Assembly: GCF_002196705.1 (NCBI RefSeq) | Contig: NZ_NADJ01000029.1 | Location: forward strand, 1 to 64,000 | Reading direction: 5' to 3' | Source of the DNA: Desulfosporosinus sp. FKB | GTDB taxonomy: Bacteria > Bacillota > Desulfitobacteriia > Desulfitobacteriales > Desulfitobacteriaceae | Length of the DNA: 64,000 nt | The notes under the pieces: model-generated | Told to the model about the DNA's origin: nothing | Database searches by the model: none | Seen by the model: only the letters and a program-made list of their open reading frames with translations | Position numbers and translations under genes: made by a program | Shown: one piece after another, positions 43,218 through 52,001 of the stretch | How the letters are laid out: each line of letters opens with the position of its first letter | Position numbering within the stretch: position 1 is the stretch's first letter

Positions 43218-44168
43218 GTGAGTACGTTAGCTGTTGTTGCTATCGGTGGGAATTCTCTGATTCGGGATAAAGGACATGAAACCGTTGAGGATCAATATCA
43301 GGCGGTCTGTGAAACAGCTAAGCATATTGTGGGAATGATTGAGCAAGGGTATGAAGTGATCATTACTCATGGTAATGGTCCCCAAGTTGGGTTTATTCTC
43401 AGAAGGTCTGAAATTGCTACGGATGTTGCCAGAATGCACCAGGTGCCTTTAGTGAGCTGTGGAGCCGATACTCAGGGTGCTATTGGCTATCAAATTCAGC
43501 AGGCCATGGATAATGAGTTTAAAAAACGAGGCGTGAAAAAGTCTGCCGTCACCATAGTGACTCAGGTCGTGGTTTCCCCGGATGATCCGGCCTTTCAAAA
43601 GCCGGCAAAACCCATTGGCTCCTTTTATTCACAGGAACAGGCAGAACTTATCAAAAGATCTAATCCTTCCTGGGTGATGGTTGAAGATGCAGGACGGGGA
43701 TACCGCAGAGTTGTACCGTCACCACTGCCCCAAGAAATTGTTGAAAAAGACGTCATTAGCCGCCTGGCCCGCGACGGCTATTGCGTTGTGAGTGTTGGAG
43801 GCGGCGGAATTCCTGTTATGAAACGAGAAGATAATTCGTTCCAGGGCGTTGACGCTGTGATTGACAAAGATTTTGCTTCCAGTCTTTTAGCCTCCGACAT
43901 TAAAGCCGATCTCCTAATAATTTCAACCGGAGTTCCGACGGTTTACCTCAACTATGGGAAATCTGACGAAAAAGCCTTAACGAACGTGTCTCTGGCTGAA
44001 CTCAAACAATATATGGCTGAAAATCACTTCGCCCCTGGGAGCATGCTGCCAAAAGTTCAGGCGGTAATCAAATTCTTGGAGAATGGCGGCAAAGAAGCAA
44101 TCATTACTAATCCGGAATCCCTTGAAGATGCCGTAGCCGGAAAAACAGGAACTCATGTCTTTCCTTAA
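43218..44168 (+). CDS. Carbamate kinase (ArcC/YqeA type), 316 aa
   Basis: Makes ATP from carbamoyl phosphate and ADP, releasing carbamate (NH3 + CO2). The start reads AVVAIGGNSLIRDKGHETVE, followed by ITHGNGPQVG (phosphate-binding), VSVGGGGIPVM and GVDAVIDKDFASSLLA (ADP site), all conserved in carbamate kinase. Length is typical. The GTG start lies 3 bases after ygeW with GGTGG upstream. With YgeW it is the substrate-level phosphorylation step of the pathway. A strong hairpin follows the stop, so hyuA may be expressed separately or at a lower level. Confidence 0.93.
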   Translation: MSTLAVVAIGGNSLIRDKGHETVEDQYQAVCETAKHIVGMIEQGYEVIITHGNGPQVGFILRRSEIATDVARMHQVPLVSCGADTQGAIGYQIQQAMDNEFKKRGVKKSAVTIVTQVVVSPDDPAFQKPAKPIGSFYSQEQAELIKRSNPSWVMVEDAGRGYRRVVPSPLPQEIVEKDVISRLARDGYCVVSVGGGGIPVMKREDNSFQGVDAVIDKDFASSLLASDIKADLLIISTGVPTVYLNYGKSDEKALTNVSLAELKQYMAENHFAPGSMLPKVQAVIKFLENGGKEAIITNPESLEDAVAGKTGTHVFP

Positions 44169-44218
44169 GAATTCAGTTTTTACATTGAATCAGATTGAGT
44201 AACAATAGTTCGTCAAAC

Positions 44219-44244
44219 AGAGTGCTTTCCTTGGAAAGCACTCT
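44219..44244 (+). terminator. Perfect 26-base palindrome after carbamate kinase
   Basis: AGAGTGCTTTCC and GGAAAGCACTCT (44219-44244) form a 12-bp stem with a 2-base loop, 51 bases after the stop. It lacks a T tract, so it may be a processing or stability hairpin rather than a full terminator. Confidence 0.5.
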
Positions 44245-44364
44245 GTCTCAAACTTTTGGAATCCTCTGAAGGTTTTCGATAAATGTTAGTTCAAGATTAG
44301 TAAACTCGCAAGGATGGGAGCCAATCCCACGAACATCTAAAATAAGCCTTAAGGAGATTTTAGA

Positions 44365-45759
44365 ATGGGTATTGTTTTAAATGGCGGGACAGTTGTAACG
44401 GCTGCCGACGTGTATCAAGCAGACGTCCGGATTGAAGGCGAGAGAATTGCAGCCCTTGGCTGCGAGATCAAGCAACCTGGTGATCAGGTGATAAATGTGG
44501 GCGGTTGCTTGATATTTCCGGGTGGTATTGACCCCCATACCCACTTTGACCTCCCGGCGGGAGATATTACGACTTCCGATGATTTTTATTCAGGGACTAA
44601 AGCTGCTTTATTGGGAGGCACTACGACAATCTTGGATTATGCCACTCAATTTAAAGGGGAAAGTCTCAAAACAGGTTTGGAAAATTGGCATAAAAAAGCC
44701 GACGGCAAATGTTTTGTTGATTATGGTTTTCATATGGCTATTACTGATTGGAACGATGCCATCGCTCAAGAAATGACAACAATGGTCCGCCAGGAAGGTG
44801 TACCTTCTTTTAAATTGTATATGGCTTATAAGAATGTTTTGCAAGTCGACGACGGTTCACTCTTGCAGGCCCTGCGTCAGGCCGGAAAATGCGGAGCACT
44901 CGTTTGTGTGCATTGCGAAAACGGAGATGTGGTTTATGATCTTGTGCAAAAGGCTTGTCTAGAAGGGAAAACTGCACCTCGCTATCATCCATTAACCCGA
45001 CCTCCCGAGGTAGAAGCTGAAGCAACGTCGCGGGTAATTACTCTCGCTCAATTGGCCGATGCGCCTCTTTATATTGTTCATCTTACCTGCAGTGGTGCCC
45101 TTGAGGCTGTAACAAAGGCCAAATTACAGGGTGAGGAAGTCTATGCGGAAACTTGCCCTCAGTATTTGTTGCTCGATGATAGTTGTTACTGTTCCGAAGG
45201 CTTTAATGGTGCGAAATACGTGATATCTCCGCCCTTGCGTCCTATTCAGAACCAAGCCGCCTTATGGTCGGCTCTGCAAACGGGAATTTTAGAGACGGTT
45301 GCCACCGACCATTGTGCGTTTAATTATAAAGGTCAAAAAGAACTGGGCCTTGAGGATTTTAGTAAGATTCCTAACGGAGCACCCGGTGTAGAAACCAGGA
45401 TGGGGTTACTTTACACTTATGGCGTAAAGTCGGGCAAATTAAACCTTAATGAATTTGTCGCTTTAACTTCTACAAATGCCGCAAAATTATTCGGGTTATT
45501 CCCCCGCAAAGGGACAATCGCACCTGGTAGTGATGCAGATCTGGTGGTATGGGACCCGAGTATTTCCTCTGGAATCTCAGTCGAAAGACTGCACCAGGAT
45601 GTTGACTACACCCCCTTTGAGGGCTTTAAACAGCAGGGAAAAGCGATTCGTATATTTTTGCGAGGCAGGCAGGTGAGTCAAGACGGCCAATTAACCCAAG
45701 AATTACCTGCAGGAAAGTATTTGTTCCGGAATCCATTTCTGAGGAGAAAGGATGGGTAG
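44365..45759 (+). CDS. hyuA: HyuA-type hydantoinase/dihydropyrimidinase, 464 aa
   Basis: Cyclic amidohydrolase. GGIDPHTHFDLPAGD gives the metal His pair, FKLYMAYKNV the carboxylated-lysine segment (K), CVHCENG and YIVHLTCSGALEAV the other metal His, and ATDHCAFNY the final Asp. The family opens hydantoin or dihydropyrimidine rings. In this cluster a ring-opened purine or imidazolone-derived hydantoin is the probable substrate; allantoin is another possibility. AAGGAG precedes the ATG. The next gene overlaps its stop by 8 bases, so they are coupled. Confidence 0.9.
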   Translation: MGIVLNGGTVVTAADVYQADVRIEGERIAALGCEIKQPGDQVINVGGCLIFPGGIDPHTHFDLPAGDITTSDDFYSGTKAALLGGTTTILDYATQFKGESLKTGLENWHKKADGKCFVDYGFHMAITDWNDAIAQEMTTMVRQEGVPSFKLYMAYKNVLQVDDGSLLQALRQAGKCGALVCVHCENGDVVYDLVQKACLEGKTAPRYHPLTRPPEVEAEATSRVITLAQLADAPLYIVHLTCSGALEAVTKAKLQGEEVYAETCPQYLLLDDSCYCSEGFNGAKYVISPPLRPIQNQAALWSALQTGILETVATDHCAFNYKGQKELGLEDFSKIPNGAPGVETRMGLLYTYGVKSGKLNLNEFVALTSTNAAKLFGLFPRKGTIAPGSDADLVVWDPSISSGISVERLHQDVDYTPFEGFKQQGKAIRIFLRGRQVSQDGQLTQELPAGKYLFRNPFLRRKDG

Positions 45760-48316
45760 AATGTTTAAGATTAATGTCAATGGAACAGAGTATTCTTGCC
45801 AGGATGATATGAACCTTATGGAATATTTAAGGGACGTATTACACATCACATCCTTGAAAAACGGCTGCGGTGAAGGAACATGCGGTGCCTGTACTGTACT
45901 TGTTGATGACAAGAAAGTGCGCGCTTGTACGCAAACATTGGCTAAAGCAGCAGGGAAAAAAGTCTTAACAGTAGATGGGTTGTCCGAACGGGAAAAGGAA
46001 GCCTATACCTGGGCCTTCGCCGAAGCAGGTGCTGTCCAGTGCGGATTCTGTATTCCCGGAATGGTCATAAGTGCCAAAGCTTTAATTGACAAGTCTCCCA
46101 ATCCGACCTCCAAAGAGATCAAAGAGGCAATCCGAGGCAATATTTGCCGCTGTACCGGATATGTCAAAATTGAACAAGGAATTATGTTAGCAGCTAAGGT
46201 ACTGCGCGGTGAACTTCAGCCTAATGCGGTAAATATCACCGGAGCTGGAGTGGGGACGAGCATTCAGCGTTTGGATGCTCGGGAAAAGGTTCTGGGAACC
46301 GGCGAATATGTGGATGATTTATTTATTAATGATATGCTTCATGCTGCAGTTTTGCGCACAACTTATCCCCGTGCCTTGGTTAAAGGGATCGATACCTCCG
46401 CAGCACGTGTTTATCCCGGTGTCGAGGCAGTTTTGACAGCAGAAGATATTCCTGGGGTTAATGAACACGGGCATATATTTCATGATTGGCCGACTCTGAT
46501 TCCTGTCGGGCAAGAAACCCGTTACGTTGGGGACGCTATTGCTTTGGTTGCAGCGCAGACAAAGAAGCAAGCCCGCGAGGCATTGGCTTTAATCAAGGTT
46601 GATTATGAAGAGCTTAAACCCGTTCTCAGCCCGACGGAGGCTTTAGCAGAGGAAGCTCCGAAAATTCATACTCAAGGAAATCTGTTAAGCACCACTAAAA
46701 TTAAGCGGGGTAATGTTGAGGAAGCGCTGGCAAAATCTGCTTATGTGGTAACTCAGCGTTATTCGACGCCGCCTACGGAACATGCTTATATGGAACCGGA
46801 AAGTGCTTTGGCGATCCCGCAGGACGATGGAGGAATTTTAGTCTATGTCGGAGACCAAAGCGTTTATGACGATCAACATGGAATAATGGGGATTTTGGGG
46901 CTTCCTGCGGAAAAAGTTCGGGTCATCAGTAAGCTTGTGGGCGGGGGCTTTGGGGGTAAAGAGGATTTAAGCGTTCAGCATCATGCGGCTCTTTTGGCTT
47001 ACATCACTCAAAAACCCGTAAAACTTACTCTTTCGCGTAAGGAGAGCATTTTAGTTCATCCAAAACGACATGCTATGGAATTAGAGGTTACAACCGGGTG
47101 TGATGCAGAGGGAAGACTGACAGCTTTGACAGCAAAGATCGTAGCTGATACAGGAGCTTATGCTTCCTTGGGGACCGCCGTTTTGCAGAGAGCCTGTACT
47201 CATGTGGCCGGCCCATATCAAATTGCCAATGTCGACATTACCGGACTTTGTGTCTATACCAATAATCCTCCTGCCGGAGCCTTCAGAGGCTTTGGAGTTC
47301 CGCAGGCGGCGTTTGCCTCGGAAACAAATCTTGATCTTTTGGCTGAAAAAGTTGGTGTTTCTCCTTGGGAAATTCGTTACCGCAATGCCTTGGAGCCCGG
47401 AATGATTAATCCGACAGGTCAGATTACCGATGAGGGAACGGCTGTTAAAGAAACACTCCTGGCGGTTCGTGAGGTGTACGAGTCCAATCCTTATGCAGGG
47501 ATTGCTACTGTCATGAAAAATACGGGTATTGGTGTCGGCTTGCCGGATACGGGTCGGGTAAAACTGCAAGTCCGAGACGGAAAAGTAGTGGTGCTCACCA
47601 GCGCCGCCTGTATCGGGCAGGGATTGGTCACTGTGGCGACCCAGATCGTGAACGAGGCTACCGGCCTGCCTCTGGAACGGATCACTTTCGGCGCCCCCGA
47701 TACCTTTCTGACTCCTGATTCGGGAACTACCACAGCCTCGCGTCAAACTTTGTTCACTGGAGAGGCTATTCGCCAGGCATCCTTGAAACTTCAGCATGAG
47801 TTATACAAATCGTCTCTGGAAGAGCTGGAGGGCATGGAGTTCTACGGAGAATATTTTGGAAAGACGGACCCCATCAATTCCGATAAACAAAATCCGGTCA
47901 GCCATGTTGCCTACAGCTATGCTACTCAAGTGGTGATTCTCAATGAGCAGGGCCTCGTGAAAAAGGTTATTGCGGCTCATGATGTGGGGCGGGCCATCAA
48001 TCCTAAGGCTGTAGAAGGGCAAATTGAAGGCGGTGTCGTCATGGGGCTGGGTTACGCGTTAAAAGAAGATTTCCCCTTGCAAAATGGCGTTCCAACCGCA
48101 AAATTCGGTACTTTAGGGTTATTGAGATCGACAGATGTCCCGGAAATTGAGACCATCATTATTGAAAAGAATACTTCTCCCTTGGCCTATGGAGCTAAAG
48201 GTATCGGAGAAATTTCTTCTATTCCGACGGCCCCTGCTGTTGCCTCAGCCTATCATAAGTTTGACAGCAAGGTGCGCTGCACGCTTCCACTGCGTGAGAC
48301 GCCCTATAAGAAATAA
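45752..48316 (+). CDS. xdhD: XdhD-type Fe-S/molybdenum hydroxylase fusion, 854 aa
   Basis: One chain combines the small and large subunits. Residues about 1-155 hold two [2Fe-2S] motifs (CGEGTCGACTVLVDD with a later Cys, then CGFCIPGM and CRCTGY), and residues from about 165 hold the Mo domain with GGGFGGKEDLS, FRGFGVPQAAF, IGQGLVTVATQ and the C-terminal GAKGIGEISS with the catalytic Glu. There is no FAD domain, so a separate flavoprotein (perhaps one of the FAD subunits here, or YgfK) accepts the electrons. The fusion matches XdhD of E. coli, a selenium-dependent type beside yqeB/yqeC. ATG 45752 overlaps the hyuA stop. Confidence 0.88.
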   Translation: MGRMFKINVNGTEYSCQDDMNLMEYLRDVLHITSLKNGCGEGTCGACTVLVDDKKVRACTQTLAKAAGKKVLTVDGLSEREKEAYTWAFAEAGAVQCGFCIPGMVISAKALIDKSPNPTSKEIKEAIRGNICRCTGYVKIEQGIMLAAKVLRGELQPNAVNITGAGVGTSIQRLDAREKVLGTGEYVDDLFINDMLHAAVLRTTYPRALVKGIDTSAARVYPGVEAVLTAEDIPGVNEHGHIFHDWPTLIPVGQETRYVGDAIALVAAQTKKQAREALALIKVDYEELKPVLSPTEALAEEAPKIHTQGNLLSTTKIKRGNVEEALAKSAYVVTQRYSTPPTEHAYMEPESALAIPQDDGGILVYVGDQSVYDDQHGIMGILGLPAEKVRVISKLVGGGFGGKEDLSVQHHAALLAYITQKPVKLTLSRKESILVHPKRHAMELEVTTGCDAEGRLTALTAKIVADTGAYASLGTAVLQRACTHVAGPYQIANVDITGLCVYTNNPPAGAFRGFGVPQAAFASETNLDLLAEKVGVSPWEIRYRNALEPGMINPTGQITDEGTAVKETLLAVREVYESNPYAGIATVMKNTGIGVGLPDTGRVKLQVRDGKVVVLTSAACIGQGLVTVATQIVNEATGLPLERITFGAPDTFLTPDSGTTTASRQTLFTGEAIRQASLKLQHELYKSSLEELEGMEFYGEYFGKTDPINSDKQNPVSHVAYSYATQVVILNEQGLVKKVIAAHDVGRAINPKAVEGQIEGGVVMGLGYALKEDFPLQNGVPTAKFGTLGLLRSTDVPEIETIIIEKNTSPLAYGAKGIGEISSIPTAPAVASAYHKFDSKVRCTLPLRETPYKK

Positions 48317-48508
48317 GATAAAGAGGCCGGCGCCGAGTGTCTATTCAAGCCGTTCCTGACTTCAAAGACGCCCGGCGTCCATGTTTAACGACAGATTACG
48401 TTTGCCCTTTGGTTAGAAAAAGGATAAAGTTTATAATTTTTGATAGAAACAATTAAAATGGTCTTGATATTGCCTCATAAAAAGGTTAATCTCAAACAGG
48501 TGCAGGTA

Positions 48509-49360
48509 ATGAATATGGTGGAATTTAACAATAATTCTCGAACAAAATGGACAAGAGGAAGTCTCTGGGAAATGACGAAGTACGCACAAGTCATTACCTT
48601 GATCGGGGCAGGCGGCAAAACTACTTGCCTCCAGGCCCTGACCCAAGAAATACAAGCTGCAGGATATCCGGTGATTGCCACAACCACGACGAAAGTGTAT
48701 CCGGATAACCAAGTACGGCCATGGCGTCATGCCAATCCTCCGCCCTTTGAGTCTCATGGTGTTTATTTTTGGTATGCTGGCGAAGAACAAGGCAGCGGAA
48801 AATGGCTGGGAAATTCTCCGTCCACAGTCGATAAAGCGGTCTTGGGGGAATGCCGGCGTTACTGGATTGTTGAAGGTGATGGGGCACGGGAGCGCCGTCT
48901 AAAGTGTTGGGCGTCCCATGAACCTCAAATTCCCCTGGGTTCAGATTGCGGAGTTTTGGTTTTGGATGGCAGACTGTGGGGGCAGGAGTTGAAAGACGAG
49001 GATATCCATCGACCAGAATATTGTCCTTATTTGGTCCATCAGCAGTTCACTGAGGAAAACGCCTGGCGATATTTTAAGAAGTCCCCGGTATTTTACCCTC
49101 AGTATCAACATCTAGCGTGGGTTATCTTCCTTAATATCCCTCAGCGGCCTGTTCACGGACATCCTATACAAGCGGAGTCTTCTGAGAGAGCGTATTTCTC
49201 TGATTTAAGGGCCCCCGAACCTGAAGTTCTGCTCGATGCTCTTTACCGCAAGGGGACGGAAGAGGTGCACTCTAAAGGATTGAAGGTAAAGCCAAGAAGC
49301 TTTAGACTGGCTGCAGGTGATGCTAAAGGGGGGAAGCTGCAATGGTTCGACTTGTGGTAA
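48509..49360 (+). CDS. yqeC: YqeC-type selenium-dependent hydroxylase accessory protein, 283 aa
   Basis: A P-loop protein: ITLIGAGGKTTCLQAL holds the Walker-A-like GAGGKTT, and IATTTTKVYPD follows. YqeC is a genomic marker of selenium-dependent molybdenum hydroxylases, found with yqeB and the SelD/Mo genes, and is thought to act in delivering labile selenium. The mid-region includes VLDGRLWGQ. I chose ATG 48509; TTG 48440 is in frame but gives an odd N-terminus, and the ribosome site is not strong for either. The end overlaps the MocA-like gene by 19 bases. Confidence 0.85.
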   Translation: MNMVEFNNNSRTKWTRGSLWEMTKYAQVITLIGAGGKTTCLQALTQEIQAAGYPVIATTTTKVYPDNQVRPWRHANPPPFESHGVYFWYAGEEQGSGKWLGNSPSTVDKAVLGECRRYWIVEGDGARERRLKCWASHEPQIPLGSDCGVLVLDGRLWGQELKDEDIHRPEYCPYLVHQQFTEENAWRYFKKSPVFYPQYQHLAWVIFLNIPQRPVHGHPIQAESSERAYFSDLRAPEPEVLLDALYRKGTEEVHSKGLKVKPRSFRLAAGDAKGGKLQWFDLW

Positions 49361-50022
49361 TGGCGGCTGGGCAAGCAACTCGCATGGGACGGGATAAACT
49401 GGCGTTACCTTACATAAATACTACTGTCCTCGGGCATGTCATCCATACCATTTTAGAAGGGATTATACTGCAGCAAAAGTTATCACAGAACTTATCTCGG
49501 GATTTATCCCGCGAATTATCTCAAGATTTGCCTAAAGGATTAATAGAAATTCATGTGGTTACGCGACGGCCTCCGGAAGACTATCTGACTAAGGATACGC
49601 TTCTTTCTTTTCAAGAAATGGGGGGGAAGTGGTTTCAAGTCCCCCAAGCAATTCCTCTTTCGGAAACTCTTCGGATTGGGCTAAGGGATTTACAGAAAAC
49701 TACTCTGATGGTGGGCTTTTTACCCGGGGATCAGGTTGGCATTACCTCTCAAGGACTGGCAGGATGTTTTGAACAGGCCCTGAGAGAGGCTCCGGACTTT
49801 TTAGTGCCGGTCTCTCAGACAGGAGTCGGTTCTCCGGTCTTTTTCCACCGCCGCTATGTTTCGGAACTCCGTGAGCTGCAAGGGGAAGAAGGGGGAAGGA
49901 AGGTTTTATACCGTTATCCTGAACGTTGGGCTCGGCAGCGAGTAAAAGAAACCTTCCTGCAGGATGTGGATACACCTGAAGAGTATCAGGCCTGGATGGA
50001 CTATATTCAAAAGAAAGATTAA
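49342..50022 (+). CDS. mocA: MocA/YgfJ-like molybdenum cofactor nucleotidyltransferase, 226 aa
   Basis: Rossmann-like nucleotidyltransferase: VMAAGQATRMGRDKLALPY is the CTP/GTP-binding start; VGFLPGDQVGITSQ holds the PxDQP-like motif (here PGDQ), and GVGSPVFFHRRYVSELREL the later region. It adds a nucleotide to the pterin cofactor for a hydroxylase. An in-frame insertion at about residues 48-65 reads LSQNLSRDLSRELSQDL, made of repeated Leu-Ser units and probably a slippage expansion. The position between yqeC and yqeB matches the cluster type. Confidence 0.82.
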   Translation: MVRLVVMAAGQATRMGRDKLALPYINTTVLGHVIHTILEGIILQQKLSQNLSRDLSRELSQDLPKGLIEIHVVTRRPPEDYLTKDTLLSFQEMGGKWFQVPQAIPLSETLRIGLRDLQKTTLMVGFLPGDQVGITSQGLAGCFEQALREAPDFLVPVSQTGVGSPVFFHRRYVSELRELQGEEGGRKVLYRYPERWARQRVKETFLQDVDTPEEYQAWMDYIQKKD

Positions 50023-50063
50023 AACTCCATTTAATTAAAGACTATGGTAAGGAGAATCGCGTT

Positions 50064-50912
50064 ATGGATAAGAAACTTAAGCTGAATGGACCCGTCGTCT
50101 TAGTTCGCGGAGCCGGAGAGCAAGCTACAGGGGTCGGATGGTCTTTGGCCAAAGCGGGATTCCGAGTCGTCATGACGGAAGTCCCCAAGCCCTTAATGGT
50201 TCGCTGGCCGGTATGTTTTGGCACGGCTGTTGTGAAGGGCAATTGGCAAGTTGAAGGAATTGCGGCGAATCTCGTTTCTGAAGCAGAGACGTGCGCTAGT
50301 GTTTGGGAAGATGGTGCTATTCCAATTTTGATCGATCCCGAGCTTCAGTGTTTAGCAAGATTGAAGCCGACTTTCTTAGTTGATGCCATTCTGGCGAAAC
50401 GGAACATAGGGACACGTCGGGATATGGCACTATTGACTATAGGCTTAGGTCCTGGCTTTACGGCTGGTGATGATGTGGACCTGGTCATAGAAACGAACCG
50501 AGGACATGACTTGGGCAGGTTAATCTACACAGGTCCGGCCCAGCCGAATACGGGAATTCCGGGCAATATTGCCGGATATACCAAAGAACGCGTCGTTTAT
50601 TCCCAACAGGCAGGAGTCTTTCGGGTCAAACGAAATATCGGCGAGAAGGTTCAGGCGGGAGAATGTTTGGGGATTATTGATGACGGACTTAGTTCCCAGG
50701 AGATAGCATCCTCTATTGACGGAGTTTTACGAGGACTACTGCTGGACGGAACACCGGTAGATGCTGCGGTCAAAGTAGGCGATATTGATCCTCGAGGGAA
50801 GAACGAGTATTGTTATACGATTTCTGAAAAGGCCCGTGCTATTGGTGCAGCAGTCCTGCTTGGAATTATAGAGAGTAATCGGTTGAATCCTCTTAGTCTG
50901 AAAGCGGAATAG
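50064..50912 (+). CDS. yqeB: YqeB-type selenium-dependent hydroxylase protein, 282 aa
   Basis: The EF2563/YqeB family protein found only with selenium-dependent molybdenum hydroxylases. It starts GPVVLVRGAGEQATGVGWSL (a Rossmann-like glycine loop), followed by MTEVPKPLMVRWPV and TIGLGPGFTAGDDVDLVIET. A C-terminal barrel-like part holds VFRVKRNIGEKVQAGECLG. It is thought to help make or load the labile selenium-cofactor; the biochemistry is not settled. AAGGAG lies upstream of the ATG. It ends the ygeY-hyuA-yqeC group; a purine riboswitch follows. Confidence 0.9.
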   Translation: MDKKLKLNGPVVLVRGAGEQATGVGWSLAKAGFRVVMTEVPKPLMVRWPVCFGTAVVKGNWQVEGIAANLVSEAETCASVWEDGAIPILIDPELQCLARLKPTFLVDAILAKRNIGTRRDMALLTIGLGPGFTAGDDVDLVIETNRGHDLGRLIYTGPAQPNTGIPGNIAGYTKERVVYSQQAGVFRVKRNIGEKVQAGECLGIIDDGLSSQEIASSIDGVLRGLLLDGTPVDAAVKVGDIDPRGKNEYCYTISEKARAIGAAVLLGIIESNRLNPLSLKAE

Positions 50913-51010
50913 CAATAATAATTTGGGCTTTTAATAAATTACAAGTAGGAATTTTACCGAGCCTGACGAATAGATAGTATAGTAAGAAAAAAATGAATAG
51001 TTCTGCTCAA

Positions 51011-51077
51011 ACTCATATATCCTTGATAATCGGATCAAGGGTGTCTACGAGGCAACCGTAATTGCTTCTCTATGAGC
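51011..51077 (+). promoter_or_regulatory. Purine riboswitch aptamer, guanine class (C74)
   Basis: P1 is CTCATA (51012-51017) with TATGAG (51071-51076). P2 is CCTTGAT (51021-51027) with ATCAAGG (51034-51040), with loop AATCGG carrying the GG that pairs with L3. J2/3 is GTGTCTAC (51041-51048), matching U47, C50 and U51 of the xpt aptamer. P3 is GAGGCAA with TTGCTTC, and its loop CCGTAA carries the CC. The base at the C74 position is C (51070), so guanine/hypoxanthine/xanthine, not adenine, is the predicted ligand. L2 is one base shorter than usual. It controls the genes from 51159. Confidence 0.88.
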
Positions 51078-51116
51078 CATGATGGTTTATGGAGAAACAA
51101 TTACGGTTGCTTTTTT
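51052..51116 (+). terminator. Riboswitch expression platform: terminator overlapping P3/P1
   Basis: The 5' arm (51052-51070) uses the 3' part of the aptamer (P3, L3 and J3/1), and its 3' arm is at 51092-51110; they pair over 19 positions with one mismatch, followed by TTTTTT. The aptamer and the terminator cannot form together, so ligand binding should prevent termination: an ON switch, as in adenine pbuE, instead of the usual guanine OFF switch. Confidence 0.85.
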
Positions 51117-51158
51117 GTGGACTATTTTTATCGGGCTCTAAGCAAGGGAGGACATTCC

Positions 51159-52001
51159 ATGAAGTATTATCAACCGCAAAGTGTCAATGAAGCCATAGAA
51201 ATAGCACATTCATCTCAAGGAATGTTTTTGGCCGGAGGAACGGATCTGGTACTTCAAATGCAGAAACGTAAGATCCAACCCAAGGCGTTGATTGACCTTG
51301 GCAGAATTCCGGAACTTCGAGATATCAAGGAAACGAAAGAGTATATAGAAATCGGCAGCATGGCAACCTTCTCTGATATGGGACAGAATCAATTAATTGC
51401 AGAGAAGGCAGCTTCTCTCTGGTTAGCTTGCCAGACGATGGGTTCGCCGCAGATTCGCAATCAGGCGACCATTGGCGGAAATCTCGGAAACTGTTCTCCA
51501 GCGGCCGATGGCTTGCCTCCTCTCTTAGCCTTAGGGGCTGAAGCCGTTTTAATTTCCGGCGAAGGAGAGAAGCAGATGCCTCTTGCTGACTTATTAGAGC
51601 AGACGCCGTTACTTTCTCCAGGTACTCTGATTGTCGGATTTAAAATACCTAAAATTTATCAGTTGAGTGGATTTGCCAAACTAGGCCGACGTGAAGCCTT
51701 AGCCATTGCTCGCTTAAGTGTTGCTGTGGCTCTGGAACTTGATGGTTCAAAGGCAGGAAAGGTCCGGGTCGCGTTAGGTGCCGTCGGCAGACGCGCTTTT
51801 CTTAGTGACTCGCTGGCTCAAGCTTTAAGCCAGCGGGAGTTTAATGAATCATGGCTGGAACTGGGGATTAGTCAAGTTCAAGGTGTTGTCCGCGCTGCTT
51901 TGGGAGACAGAGCATCAGCTCCTTATAAACGGGTTGCCGTGGCCGGTGTTTTTCGTGAAGCGATTGCTTCTTTGAGGCAGCAAGGAGGTTTGGATAAATG
52001 A
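51159..52001 (+). CDS. Molybdenum hydroxylase FAD subunit (NdhF-like), 280 aa
   Basis: FAD subunit of the riboswitch-controlled four-subunit hydroxylase. FLAGGTDLVLQMQ and IRNQATIGGNLGNCSPAAD are the two flavin-binding loops of the family, followed by the C-terminal domain of about 100 residues. It passes electrons from the Fe-S subunit to NAD(P) or another acceptor. I chose ATG 51159 because GGGAGG lies about 8 bases upstream; the in-frame start at 51072 lies inside the riboswitch. Its stop overlaps the Fe-S gene start (ATGA), so all four subunits are coupled. Confidence 0.88.
   Translation: MKYYQPQSVNEAIEIAHSSQGMFLAGGTDLVLQMQKRKIQPKALIDLGRIPELRDIKETKEYIEIGSMATFSDMGQNQLIAEKAASLWLACQTMGSPQIRNQATIGGNLGNCSPAADGLPPLLALGAEAVLISGEGEKQMPLADLLEQTPLLSPGTLIVGFKIPKIYQLSGFAKLGRREALAIARLSVAVALELDGSKAGKVRVALGAVGRRAFLSDSLAQALSQREFNESWLELGISQVQGVVRAALGDRASAPYKRVAVAGVFREAIASLRQQGGLDK

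Noticed and set aside
47081-47797. Long minus-strand frame (238 codons) opposite the XdhD-like gene
   Set aside because: It lies wholly antisense to a well-supported molybdenum hydroxylase, has no ribosome site, and its product is rich in Cys/Ser/Arg without any domain. It is a frame shadow.
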